This document shows, piece by piece, positions 32,863 through 41,328 of a DNA stretch of 64,000 bases; the stretch's first letter is position 1; each line of letters starts with the position of its first letter. The stretch lies in the NCBI RefSeq assembly GCF_001953975.1, contig NZ_MBEJ01000129.1:1-64000 (forward strand). The letters run 5' to 3'. The notes under the pieces are model-generated. The model made no database searches and was not told the origin of the DNA. It saw only the letters and a list, made by a program, of their open reading frames with translations. Position numbers and translations under genes: made by a program. The stretch is from Mycobacterium sp. NS-7484 (GTDB lineage Bacteria; Actinomycetota; Actinomycetes; Mycobacteriales; Mycobacteriaceae).

Positions 32863-33713
32863 GACAGGGCCCTCCTCTCGACGGCCCGCACCGCGTAATC
32901 CCCGGTGAGCCCGAACACCGCGTAGACCAACAGGCCGACCACCACAACGTCCAACTGCCCGTACAGCCGGGCCTGGGTCATCAGGTAGCCGATACCGCTG
33001 GTGGCGTTGACCTGCTCGACCACCACCAGCGCGGTCCACGAGATCGTCACCGCAAGCCGCAGCCCGGTGAAGAATCCTGGCAGGGCGCCGGGGATGGCCA
33101 CCTTGCGGATGAATTGGCTGCGTGACAGGCCGACGGTTTCGGCCAATTCGACGTGGCGTAGGTCGACACCTTTGAGCTGCGCGGTGGTGTTGATGTACAC
33201 GGGAATCAACACGCTGGTGGCGATGATGATGATCTTCATGGTGTCGCCGATGCCGAACCAGATGATCGCCAGCGGGATGATGGCCAGGGTCGGCACCGCA
33301 CGCTTGACCTGGATCGGGCCGTCGACGATGGCCTCCCCGATGCGGCTCAGCCCCGAGATCAACGCGAGCGCGAGGCCGAGCGTCACACCGATCGCCAGCG
33401 AGATCGAGGCCAGCTTCAACGAGGCGAGGATGTTGGTGGGCAACTGGCCGTCCGACCACATCTCACCGATGGTGCGCACGATGTCCAGCGGCGGCGGCAG
33501 GGTCCGCGGGTCGAGGATGCCCAGCTGCGAGGTGACGACCCAGAGCGCCACCAGAAGCAGCGGTCCGATCGCCAGCGAGGCGGGAATCGCCCGTCCCGGC
33601 CCCAGCCGCCGCCGGCGCTGGGCACCCGATCGGTGTTCAAGATGCGGATACTCTTCGGCCTCAACCGAATCCGGCTGCGTCGACGCCGCCGGGGCCGTCT
33701 GGACGGCGGTCAC
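32838..33713 (-). CDS. ABC transporter permease, sulfonate/nitrate/taurine type (SsuC-like)
   Basis: The 291-residue protein has about six membrane segments and the permease (BPD_transp_1) domain; the EAA-type loop reads ETVGLSRSQFIRKVAIPGALPGFFTGLRLA, the contact site for the ATPase. The N-terminus before the first segment (residues 1-45) is polar and Arg-rich. GTG at 33713 overlaps the TGA of the binding-protein gene. Family assignment follows SsuC/TauC. Confidence 0.9.
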   Translation of the reverse strand: MTAVQTAPAASTQPDSVEAEEYPHLEHRSGAQRRRRLGPGRAIPASLAIGPLLLVALWVVTSQLGILDPRTLPPPLDIVRTIGEMWSDGQLPTNILASLKLASISLAIGVTLGLALALISGLSRIGEAIVDGPIQVKRAVPTLAIIPLAIIWFGIGDTMKIIIIATSVLIPVYINTTAQLKGVDLRHVELAETVGLSRSQFIRKVAIPGALPGFFTGLRLAVTISWTALVVVEQVNATSGIGYLMTQARLYGQLDVVVVGLLVYAVFGLTGDYAVRAVERRALSWRRALGT

Positions 33714-34765
33714 TGCGTGCCCACCGACTTCGCGTTGAGGTCGGCGAACCGGAAGTCGAATTCGTCTCTGGCGTGCAGTTGTTCGCCGGAGAATGCGCCG
33801 GCCTGCTGCAGGAGGTCGATGGTCTCCTGCTGGGTGTTGATGACCTCGTCGGTGAATCCCGGGATCGAGGTTTTCCCGTCGGCCTCGGCGATCACGCGCG
33901 CATCCTCGGGACTGACCTTCTGATCCTTGATCAGGTACTCGTCGATCCACGTCTGCTTGTGATCATTGAGCCACTGTTCGGCGCGGTACCAGGCGATGAC
34001 GAACTCGCGGATCGCCGCGGCCCGGCCGGGGTCCGACAGCGCGTCCCGGCTGGCATAGACGTAGTACAGGCCCGGGTAGGCGCCGGGCGCGTTGGGAATC
34101 TCGATGCTCCCCTCCCCCGCCGTCGAGGTGAGGTAGCGGACCCGGTCCGGTTGCTTGAGCACCGCGGCGTTCACCTGCTCGGCGCGCAGTCCGTCGGCGA
34201 ACTCGGCCAGGCCGAGATTGACCGGTTGCACGTCCTTGATGGTCAGGCCGGCAGACTTCAGGTTGCGCAGCACCACTGCCTGCTGCGCGGTGCCCTCGTT
34301 GATCGCAATCTTCTTGCCGGCCAGGTCTTTCAGTGATGCGATGCCCGACTTCGGCGACGTCGTCAGCCGCAGCGCATCACCGTCGTACTTCACGGCGCCG
34401 ACGATCGGCACTCCGGCGTCGGAATAGTGGGCCAGGATGGGCGGGACGTCGCCGACCCGGCCCAACTGCGCATTGCCCGAGCGGATCGCTTCGAGCCGCA
34501 AGGGCCCGCTGCTGAAGTTCGCGTACGTGACGTCGGCGGTGAGCCGTTCCTGTTCGCCGGACAACGCGAACAGCGTCTTGAGCCGGTTGGCGTCGTCGGC
34601 GACCACGAGGGTGGTGCCGGCCGGAACCGTGACGGGAATGGCGGCGTCGGCGGCGAGTCCACCGCTCGCCGACGTGTCAGTTCCCGACGTCTGGCAGGCG
34701 GTCACCGCGGCGGAGACGACGACGGCAAACAGCCCACGGACGAACGGAGTCAATGGATTACGCAT
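33710..34765 (-). CDS. Lipoprotein substrate-binding protein, SsuA/NMT1 family
   Basis: The 351-residue protein has a lipoprotein signal ending VTAC with the modified Cys at 24, then a periplasmic-binding fold of the NMT1/SsuA type (DDANRLKTLFALSGEQERL; LAGKKIAINEGTAQQAVVLRNL; VNAAVLKQPDRV). It would capture an aliphatic or aromatic sulfonate, or a related compound, outside the membrane and hand it to the permease. The ATG has AGGGG 5 nt upstream. It follows the monooxygenase gene by 10 nt. Confidence 0.9.
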   Translation of the reverse strand: MRNPLTPFVRGLFAVVVSAAVTACQTSGTDTSASGGLAADAAIPVTVPAGTTLVVADDANRLKTLFALSGEQERLTADVTYANFSSGPLRLEAIRSGNAQLGRVGDVPPILAHYSDAGVPIVGAVKYDGDALRLTTSPKSGIASLKDLAGKKIAINEGTAQQAVVLRNLKSAGLTIKDVQPVNLGLAEFADGLRAEQVNAAVLKQPDRVRYLTSTAGEGSIEIPNAPGAYPGLYYVYASRDALSDPGRAAAIREFVIAWYRAEQWLNDHKQTWIDEYLIKDQKVSPEDARVIAEADGKTSIPGFTDEVINTQQETIDLLQQAGAFSGEQLHARDEFDFRFADLNAKSVGTQ

Positions 34766-34775
34766 CTGGGCCCCT

Positions 34776-36131
34776 TCAGCTCGCCGCCGACACCGCGGCG
34801 GCTGCATCGGTACTGAAACGGTTGGTCGGCCGATCCAGGCCGAGATGGTCGCGAAGGGTGGTGCCGGTGTATTCGTCGCGGAAAATGCCGCGCCGCTGCA
34901 ACTCTGGGACCACGTGGTCGACGAATTCGGCCAGCGAGGACGGCAACGCCGGTGGGATGAGATTGAAGCCGTCGGCCGCGCCCGTGTGGAACCACTCCTC
35001 GATGGTGTCGGCGACCTGCTCGGGTGTCCCGGCGAACAACCGGTGCCCCCGGCCACTGCTGAGCCGCAGCAGTAGTTCCCGGACGGTGAGGTTCTCGGTT
35101 TCCACCAGCCGCTTCACCAGGGCCAGACGGCTCTTGATGAAGGTGTCCCCCGGATCATCAGCCGGGAAGGTCAGCTTGCGGTCCAGATCATCCTTGGTGA
35201 CCGCGAAGCCGACGATGGCACTGAGCTGATCGAGCCCGTAATCGGGAACGGTCAGCTCTTCGAATTCGCGTTGCCGCTGTTGAGCTTCCGCCTCGGTGCC
35301 GCCGATGATCGCCGAGAGCCCGGGCAGGATGTGTACCTGGTCGGGGTTGCGGCCGTGCCGGCGCACGCGGGTCTTGATGTCGCGGTAGAAGTCTCGGGCC
35401 TCCGTCAGCGTGGGTTGCGCGGTGAAGATGGCCTCGGCGTACCTGGCGGCGAGTTCTTTTCCGGGCTCGGACGATCCGGCCTGGAACAGCACCGGATGCC
35501 CCTGCGGGGACCGCGGCACCTCCAGCGGTCCGGCCACGTCGAAGTGCGGACCGGAGTGGTTGATCGCATGGATCTTGGCCGGATCCACGAACCGCGGTGC
35601 CACCTTGTCGCCGACGATGGCGTCGTCTTCCCAGCTGTCCCACAGCTGCAAAGTCACCTGCAGGAACTCGTCGGCGCGGCGGTACCGGTCCGCGGGGTCT
35701 GGATGGTTGGGCACCCCGAAGTTGGCGGCGGCCGAGGCGTTGGCCGTGGTCACCACGTTCCACCCGGCCCGGCCGCGGCTCACATGGTCGAGCGTGGCAA
35801 ACCGCCGCGCCAGACCATACGGGTCGTTGTAGGTGGTTGACGCCGTGGCGATCAGCCCCACATTGGTGGTGGCTCCGGACAGCGCTGCCACGAGGGTGAC
35901 CGGGTCGAGGGCGTCGAACGGGCGAAACTCGGTCTGGCCCTTGAGTACCGGATGGTCGGCGAAGAAGACGGCGTCAAACCGGCCGCGCTCGGCGATGCGG
36001 GCCAGCTCGATGTAGTGCCCGATGTCGGTGACACCCGACAGATCGGTTTCCGGCAGCCGCCAGGCCGCCTCGTGCTGGCCGATGTTGCGCAGGAATGCGT
36101 TGAGGTGCAACTGCCTCGCGGGCGCAGCCAT
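34776..36131 (-). CDS. FMN-dependent monooxygenase, NtaA/SnaA/DszA family
   Basis: The 451-residue protein belongs to the flavin-dependent branch of the luciferase-like superfamily that oxidises nitrilotriacetate, EDTA, dibenzothiophene sulfone or pristinamycin. Recognisable features are LHLNAFLRNIGQHEAAWRLP, the FADHPVL segment, RAGWNVVTTANASAAANFG and HPVLFQAGSSEPGKELAARYAEAIF. It uses FMNH2 from a separate reductase, which is not seen here. AGGAG lies 9 nt before the ATG. As first gene ahead of an SsuA/C/B-type transporter it probably desulfurises the imported compound when sulfate is scarce. Confidence 0.9.
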   Translation of the reverse strand: MAAPARQLHLNAFLRNIGQHEAAWRLPETDLSGVTDIGHYIELARIAERGRFDAVFFADHPVLKGQTEFRPFDALDPVTLVAALSGATTNVGLIATASTTYNDPYGLARRFATLDHVSRGRAGWNVVTTANASAAANFGVPNHPDPADRYRRADEFLQVTLQLWDSWEDDAIVGDKVAPRFVDPAKIHAINHSGPHFDVAGPLEVPRSPQGHPVLFQAGSSEPGKELAARYAEAIFTAQPTLTEARDFYRDIKTRVRRHGRNPDQVHILPGLSAIIGGTEAEAQQRQREFEELTVPDYGLDQLSAIVGFAVTKDDLDRKLTFPADDPGDTFIKSRLALVKRLVETENLTVRELLLRLSSGRGHRLFAGTPEQVADTIEEWFHTGAADGFNLIPPALPSSLAEFVDHVVPELQRRGIFRDEYTGTTLRDHLGLDRPTNRFSTDAAAAVSAAS

Positions 36132-36271
36132 GGGGGCGAGCTCCTTTGATCGGTGGATCGGGCCGCGTCCATTTCAAAGGGTGAGCTGCGCTCGCGAGAA
36201 CAGTTACGATCACCGAAATTCCAGCTAATTCCCTCAGCTGGTCAGGGTGCAGGCGACCGTGCGGCCGGGAA

Positions 36272-36643
36272 TCAGCCCAGGCCGGTCCACTTCTTGAGGA
36301 CCTTGCCCGGGAAGCCTCCCCACTTCTCGGCCGTCTTGCCGGGGAACGTCGCCCACTTTTCCGCCGTCTTGCCCGGGAAGCCGGTCCACTTCTCCGCCGT
36401 CTCACCCGGAAAGTTCGTCCACTTGTCCACGATGGGACTTTCGGGCAGAGCCACATCACCGGTGACGGCGCCCGTGGCGGCGTCGGTGACGGCATCAGTG
36501 ATCGCCGAGGACACACGGTCACACGGCGAGCACCCGACGGTGCTGTTGCCCTTCGAATCGGCCGAGGCCGGCGCGGACAGCGCCAGCGCGGCACCGACGG
36601 CGCCCGCGGCAAGGGTGGTGGCGATCAAACTCTTCTGGATCAT
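36272..36643 (-). CDS. Secreted protein with C-terminal 11-residue tandem repeats
   Basis: The 123-residue protein begins with a clear signal peptide (MIQKSLIATTLAAGAVGAAL, cleavage after ASA near residue 29). A short region contains CSPC, followed by Thr/Ala-rich sequence. The C-terminal 50 residues (74-123) are four 11-residue units KW-x-x-FPGKTAE (KWTNFPGETAE, KWTGFPGKTAE, KWATFPGKTAE, KWGGFPGKVLK) and a fifth partial unit KWTGLG. I do not recognise the family. It is probably extracellular or cell-wall bound; regular Trp and Lys spacing could bind glycans or anionic polymers. It is a single gene, with ATG at 36643 and GGGGA before it. Confidence 0.72.
   Translation of the reverse strand: MIQKSLIATTLAAGAVGAALALSAPASADSKGNSTVGCSPCDRVSSAITDAVTDAATGAVTGDVALPESPIVDKWTNFPGETAEKWTGFPGKTAEKWATFPGKTAEKWGGFPGKVLKKWTGLG
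36275..36424 (-). repeat. 33-bp coding tandem repeat (4 full units plus part)
   Basis: The DNA repeats with a 33-bp period inside the secreted-protein gene, encoding KWxxFPGKTAE. Units differ mainly at third positions and at the two variable residues after KW, so the array is old enough to have diverged while the protein motif was kept. Confidence 0.8.
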
Positions 36644-37035
36644 GATGTCCCCAACTGTGTTGTACCGGTGCCGTCTGACGACGAGCCCAGGCACACGCTA
36701 GACCGAAACTGGGCTGCCCGCCGACTTCGTCCCACCCCTGATGGGGTTTGCTGTAGCGGGCGCGGCTCGGCGCCACCCGCCACCGCGCACCTGCGTGCTG
36801 ACACAGCCTCTCCGCCGAAGCCGAACAGTGGACAACCGCCGGGTGAACAGCTAACCCACCAGCCGCTACTGGGCCTGGTAACAGGACGTTCTCAGCCGTC
36901 GGGGCGGTGAGCCCGCCGCGGCTACCGGCCTACCGATCGACGCTTCCGACAGCTGTTGCCCGAGAGATCCAGACAACGCCGCACGTGCCGGCATGATCTT
37001 GATCACTTTTTGCTGGAGGTCGATGACCGGCACGC
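36644..37035. other. Intergenic region, no gene seen
   Basis: In these 392 bp I find no frame with coding character or a good ribosome site. The left part must contain the promoter of the repeat-protein gene; TAGCGT (36700-36695, minus) is a possible -10 without a matching -35. A small palindrome CCCCTGATGGGG lies near 36735. Confidence 0.5.
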
Positions 37036-37917
37036 CTAGCAGAAGACCTTCACCACCTCGGCCACCCGACGCAACTGGTCGATGTCGGAGCTGGTGGGGA
37101 TCAGGTGTACCTCGTCGGTGCCGATGTCCTCGAACTTGCCGAGTACCTCGACCAGTTGCTCTTCGCTACCCGCCCAGCCGGTCATCGGCGCCATCGCATC
37201 GACGTACTCGGCCGGAATCCAGTTCATGTACCGACGCAGGTGACGGTGCACCTGGGCACGGGCCGCCTCCGGTTCGCCGAGCGCGAACCAGAACGACGTG
37301 GCCAGGTGCGGCTTGGGTTTACCGGCCTCGGCCCAGGCGGTGCGGGCGATGTCGAACAGTTCGGCTTGACGGGTCAGATCCAGATCCAGGGTCGTGCCGG
37401 CCACCCCGTCGGCCCACGCGGCCGCGTCGCGCACGGTCTTGGGACCGATCGTGCCGACGTGCAGGGGCGGACCGCCGGCCTGCACCGGTGGCGGCCCGAC
37501 CGGAAGCACCGATTCGGTGACCTTCTCACCGGCCCACACCCGCTTCATCACCGCCACCCGCTCGGCCATGCCACGGCGCGTCTGGGAGGCCGGATCGGCT
37601 CCGACGGCGTGATAGTCCTCGTGGCGGCCGCCGACACCGATGCCGACCGTCAACCGCCCGCCGCTGAGCAGATCGCCGGTGGCCAGGCCTTTTGCCAGCA
37701 GCACGGGATCGTGCAGCTGAGGCACGATCACGGTGGTGACCAGCCGCACCCGGTCGGTCCACGCCGCCAGGGCACCCAACAGGGTCAGGCTGTCGGGGTT
37801 GTCGAACGCAATGCGTTCACCCCAGCACAGCGACGAGAACGGACCGCCGTCGATGAGGTGCGCCCAGGACCGCAGCGTCGTCGCATCCAACCGAGGTTCC
37901 ATGACCGGCATCGTCAT
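37036..37917 (-). CDS. LLM-class, probably F420-dependent oxidoreductase
   Basis: The 293-residue luciferase-like monooxygenase-fold protein shows LVTTVIVPQLHDPVLLAKGLATGDLLSGGRL and GIGVGGRHEDYHAVG, typical of mycobacterial F420-dependent oxidoreductases, followed by the C-terminal region GTIGPKTVRDAAAWADGV. The exact reaction is unknown. The start is uncertain between ATG 37917 and ATG 37911. It is divergent from a VOC gene across about 50 bp. Confidence 0.85.
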   Translation of the reverse strand: MTMPVMEPRLDATTLRSWAHLIDGGPFSSLCWGERIAFDNPDSLTLLGALAAWTDRVRLVTTVIVPQLHDPVLLAKGLATGDLLSGGRLTVGIGVGGRHEDYHAVGADPASQTRRGMAERVAVMKRVWAGEKVTESVLPVGPPPVQAGGPPLHVGTIGPKTVRDAAAWADGVAGTTLDLDLTRQAELFDIARTAWAEAGKPKPHLATSFWFALGEPEAARAQVHRHLRRYMNWIPAEYVDAMAPMTGWAGSEEQLVEVLGKFEDIGTDEVHLIPTSSDIDQLRRVAEVVKVFC

Positions 37918-37968
37918 TCCCACACGCACGCAAAAGATTCTGGCACGTCGAGGTGGCAGCATGAAGCC

Positions 37969-38382
37969 ATGGCCATCACCACATCCTCGGTCGCGCATGT
38001 GCGGCTCACGGTCACCGACATCGAACGGTCCCGGCAGTTCTACGAAAGCGTCTTCGGCTGGCCTGTTCTCATCGAGCTGCCGCACGACGCCGACGCCACC
38101 ACCCGCAGCCGGCTGAGCTTCCTGTTCGGTGGCGTGATCTACGACGCCGGAGGAACCTTGATCGGCCTGCGCCCCGTCGGCCGCGATGACTTCGACGAGA
38201 ACCGAACCGGGCTGGATCACTTGGCCTTCCGGCTCAAAAGCCTCCAGGAACTCGACGATGCCGCACAGCATCTCGACGATCTGGGTATCGCGCACGAACC
38301 CGTCAAGGACATCGGACCCTCCTACATCCTGGAGTTCCGCGACCCGGACAGGATCGCGTTGGAGCTCACCGCACCGAAATAA
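37969..38382 (+). CDS. VOC-family (glyoxalase/bleomycin resistance fold) protein
   Basis: The 137-residue protein has one vicinal-oxygen-chelate unit pair: HVRLTVTDIERSRQFYESVFGWPV at the start, GLDHLAFRL in the middle, and ILEFRDPDRIALEL at the end. His10, His in LDHLAF and Glu near the end could bind a metal. Function is not predictable; lyases, dioxygenases and thiol transferases share this fold. A strong terminator follows. Confidence 0.85.
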   Translation: MAITTSSVAHVRLTVTDIERSRQFYESVFGWPVLIELPHDADATTRSRLSFLFGGVIYDAGGTLIGLRPVGRDDFDENRTGLDHLAFRLKSLQELDDAAQHLDDLGIAHEPVKDIGPSYILEFRDPDRIALELTAPK

Positions 38383-38395
38383 CGTGCGCCAGGAA

Positions 38396-38427
38396 GCACC
38401 GGGGGTGGTTAACCCCCGGTGCGTTTT
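38396..38427 (+). terminator. Rho-independent terminator after VOC gene
   Basis: Perfect 11-bp stem GCACCGGGGGT-GGTTA-ACCCCCGGTGC followed directly by GTTTT. It lies 13 nt after the VOC gene stop and ahead of the histidine kinase gene. It is one of the clearest intrinsic terminators in the window. Confidence 0.85.
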
Positions 38428-38475
38428 CGGGTAAACGCTGTGTCGCCGGAGCGCACAACTTCGTAGGTTGAAGGC

Positions 38476-39774
38476 ATGGTCGCAATGAGCGAAACCGCCC
38501 TGCCCGCCCCCGCACCGCCGGCGCCGAGGACGCGCAACCTCGGCGTGGTCCCGACGGCGTCGATGATCACCGGTGCCGCGGTGGCGCTGTTGTGGTTCTG
38601 GATCCCGTTGTCCATCATGGTCATCGGGGTCTCCTCGATTCCCTCGGTGATCGGATTTCTGCTCGCCGCGGTCGTCTTCGTCTATCTGATGCGCGGCGTC
38701 GAGTGGTTCGAGCGCATCCGCAGCGAGGCGGTCTTTGGCCTGGGGATCGGCGTCCCCCCGCGCCGCCTGTCGCCGCACAACGGTTTTCAGGGCTGGGCGC
38801 ATCAGCTGTGGCTGGACATCAGCGGCGCCCGGTTCTGGAAAGGCGTCTGCCACCACTACCTGCGCATGCTTTACGACATGCTGGCCACCGGCGTCGCGTT
38901 GGCGTTGCTGGTGTTCGCGTTCGCCGCGCCGGCCACCTCCGTGGCGATCCGCCAGAGCGATGTGGATGCCGGGTTGAGCTTCGTCTCACCGCCGATCGCG
39001 TGGCTGCTGGCGCTCGTGGCCATCGTCGCCGCGGCGGCCATCGTGGTGTTCGCCCCGGCCGTGGACGCCGCGATCGACCGATGGCTGTTGGCGCCGTCGC
39101 CGACCGCTGCGCTGCAGCACCAAGTGAGCGCACTCGCCGACGCGCGCCAAGGCGCGGTGTCCTCGGCACAGACCGAACGACACCGCATCGAGCGCGATCT
39201 CCATGACAGCGTGCAACCGCGGCTGGTTTCCCTGGCGATGACGATCGGGTTGGCGCAGACAAAGCTCGACTCTGATCCACCGGCGGCCAAGGCGCTGATC
39301 GCCGAGGCCCATGACGAGGCCAAGAGTGCTCTCGTCGAACTGCGCAACGTGGTACGCGGCATCGCCCCCACCATCCTGTCGGACCGCGGTCTGGACGCCG
39401 CGCTGTCGGCGGTCGTGCAACGGTCCGAAACCTCGGGGGTGCCAACCACATTGCACATCGACCTGCCCCGCCGGTTGCCCGACGAAGTGGAATCGGTGGC
39501 GTACTTCGTGGCCGCCGAGGCGTTGACCAACGTCGCCAAACACGCCGCGGCCGCACAGGCGGTGGTCACCGTCCGGTTCGACGAGGCCGCCAACGTGCTG
39601 CACGTCTCGGTGTTCGACGACGGTCGGGGCGGCGCGGCCGTCGACACCGGTGACAACGCCACCGGCCTGCGTGGGCTCGATGAACGCGTCCGCGCCGCCG
39701 GCGGGACCTTCGAGGTGTCAAGCCCCGCGACGGGGCCGACGATCGTCACGGCGGTGCTGCCATGCGCGTCATAA
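38476..39774 (+). CDS. NarL-type sensor histidine kinase
   Basis: The 432-residue membrane kinase has four hydrophobic segments (about 30-50, 55-72, 133-153 and 174-195) in a sensor region like the short membrane sensors of actinobacterial kinases, then a HisKA_3 dimerisation domain with ERHRIERDLHDSVQPRL (His243) and an HATPase domain with EALTNVAKHA (N box) and FDDGRGG. It phosphorylates the response regulator encoded next, which it overlaps by 13 nt. ATG 38476 or, with better ribosome spacing (GAAGG 10 nt upstream), ATG 38485 is the start. Confidence 0.93.
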   Translation: MVAMSETALPAPAPPAPRTRNLGVVPTASMITGAAVALLWFWIPLSIMVIGVSSIPSVIGFLLAAVVFVYLMRGVEWFERIRSEAVFGLGIGVPPRRLSPHNGFQGWAHQLWLDISGARFWKGVCHHYLRMLYDMLATGVALALLVFAFAAPATSVAIRQSDVDAGLSFVSPPIAWLLALVAIVAAAAIVVFAPAVDAAIDRWLLAPSPTAALQHQVSALADARQGAVSSAQTERHRIERDLHDSVQPRLVSLAMTIGLAQTKLDSDPPAAKALIAEAHDEAKSALVELRNVVRGIAPTILSDRGLDAALSAVVQRSETSGVPTTLHIDLPRRLPDEVESVAYFVAAEALTNVAKHAAAAQAVVTVRFDEAANVLHVSVFDDGRGGAAVDTGDNATGLRGLDERVRAAGGTFEVSSPATGPTIVTAVLPCAS

Positions 39775-40406
39775 TCGCCGAGGACTCGGCACTGTTGCGG
39801 GCCGGCATCGAGCGGATCCTGGCCGACGCCGGGCACGAGGTGGTGGCCGGCGTCCCAGACGCCACCGATCTGCTGCGCCTGGTCAACGAACATCGCCCCG
39901 ACCTGGCCATCCTCGACGTCCGGATGCCCCCGACCTTCACCGACGAGGGCATCCGCGCCGCGGCCCTGCTGCGCAGCCAGAACCCGGAATCCCCCGTGCT
40001 GGTGTTGTCACACTACGTCGAAGAGCGGTATGCCGCCGACTTGATCGCCTCGGACACAAAAGGTTTCGGCTACCTCCTGAAAGACCGCGTGGCCGACGTG
40101 CCGGCGTTCCTCGACGCCGTGGAGGTGGTCGGCAGCGGGGGCACGGTGCTCGATCCCGAGGTGGTGTCACAGATCTTGGTACGTTCGGCCAAACGCAGCG
40201 CCCTGGACCAGCTCACCCCTCGCGAGCGTGAGGTCGTGCAGCTGATGGCCGAGGGCAAGACCAACTCGGCGATCGCCACCGCGCTGCACATCTCGATCGG
40301 CTCGGCCGAAAAGCACATCGCCTCGATCTTCACGAAATTCGATCTCGCTCCTGACGAGAGCGAGAACCGCCGCGTGCTGGCGGTGCTGCGCTATCTCGAG
40401 ACCTAG
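39762..40406 (+). CDS. LuxR/NarL-type response regulator
   Basis: The 214-residue regulator has a receiver domain with phospho-acceptor Asp52 (LAILDVRMP), acidic residues at 7-8 and Lys in LLKDRV, and a C-terminal LuxR HTH (LTPREREVVQLMAEGKTNSAI, about 148-205). It pairs with the kinase upstream. The DUF4097-like gene 32 nt downstream is a likely target or part of the sensing circuit. Confidence 0.95.
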   Translation: MRVIIAEDSALLRAGIERILADAGHEVVAGVPDATDLLRLVNEHRPDLAILDVRMPPTFTDEGIRAAALLRSQNPESPVLVLSHYVEERYAADLIASDTKGFGYLLKDRVADVPAFLDAVEVVGSGGTVLDPEVVSQILVRSAKRSALDQLTPREREVVQLMAEGKTNSAIATALHISIGSAEKHIASIFTKFDLAPDESENRRVLAVLRYLET

Positions 40407-40438
40407 ACCGAACATCCGTACCGGGAAGGACTTTCATC

Positions 40439-41323
40439 GTGACCACCATCGCCACCCCGCCGCCGGTCAACCCGCCGCCACAGTTGAGTCCCGGCGGGCG
40501 CACCGCGTTCCGCGTGACCCTGATCGCCGTAACCGTGCTCTTGGTGGCCGGCACCGTAGCGGCGCTCGGCGTGGCGGCCTGGGGCGTCAGCAACGTCCGT
40601 GTCGTCACCGATCACCGCGCCCTGCCCACCACGATGCGATCGCTGGTGATCGACACGGACCGCATCCCGATCGCCATCCGTATCAGCGCGGACCGCGAAA
40701 CCCGATCAGCCACTGCGGATTTGCGTCTGGTGAACACCGCCCGCAGCGGCGAGCACCGGCTCCAGACCACCACCGACGGTGACGAGACCCGTATCTCGAT
40801 CGAAGGCACACCGTCTCCGGTGCTGGAATGGGCCCGCGGCGGTGAGATCACGATTGCTCTGCCACCGGAGCAGGCCAGGCGATTGAGCGTGCACACCGAA
40901 CAGGAGATCGGTGCGTTGTTCTCGCATGCCGATGTCGACGAGTTGATCGCTCGCACCGACGAAGGCGCGATCATCCTCGACGGCGCGGCCCGCCGGGTCG
41001 AGATCCACACGGTGAACGGCGATATCGTCTCGCGCGCCCCCATCGCCGTCGCCGAGCAGTTCAGTGCCACCACCTCCGACGGCGACATCGCCGTGGACTT
41101 TCGCGAAGCCGCACCCCGGCGGGTCGATGCGGTCAGCCGCAACGGTGACGTGGTGATCGGGCTGCCCGAGCGGGGACCATATCTCGTGCACGCCCAGTCC
41201 GATTCTTCGACACAGGTGCGGGTTTCGGAGACGACGGACCCCGCCACGGCGGTCGCCGAGGTCACCGCACGCTCCAATGACGGCGATGTCGTGGTGGAGC
41301 GGGTGAACCCAGCCGAGCGGTGA
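40439..41323 (+). CDS. Membrane-anchored DUF4097-like beta-repeat protein
   Basis: The 294-residue protein has one membrane segment (about residues 24-48, TLIAVTVLLVAGTVAALGVAA) and an extracytoplasmic part built of repeated short beta units with the pattern xxxSNDGDVxV (VNGDIV, TSDGDIAVDF, SRNGDVVIGL, SNDGDVVVE), as in the DUF4097/LiaG-like adhesin-type beta-helix family. Such proteins often sit with envelope-stress two-component systems. The GTG start lies 32 nt after the response regulator, preceded by GGGAAGGA; one operon is likely. Confidence 0.8.
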   Translation: MTTIATPPPVNPPPQLSPGGRTAFRVTLIAVTVLLVAGTVAALGVAAWGVSNVRVVTDHRALPTTMRSLVIDTDRIPIAIRISADRETRSATADLRLVNTARSGEHRLQTTTDGDETRISIEGTPSPVLEWARGGEITIALPPEQARRLSVHTEQEIGALFSHADVDELIARTDEGAIILDGAARRVEIHTVNGDIVSRAPIAVAEQFSATTSDGDIAVDFREAAPRRVDAVSRNGDVVIGLPERGPYLVHAQSDSSTQVRVSETTDPATAVAEVTARSNDGDVVVERVNPAER

Positions 41324-41328
41324 GCTGC

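Noticed and set aside
37918-38856. Upstream extension of the F420-type oxidoreductase frame
   Set aside because: It is antisense to the VOC gene and the kinase start, crosses a strong terminator and adds nothing to the family domain.
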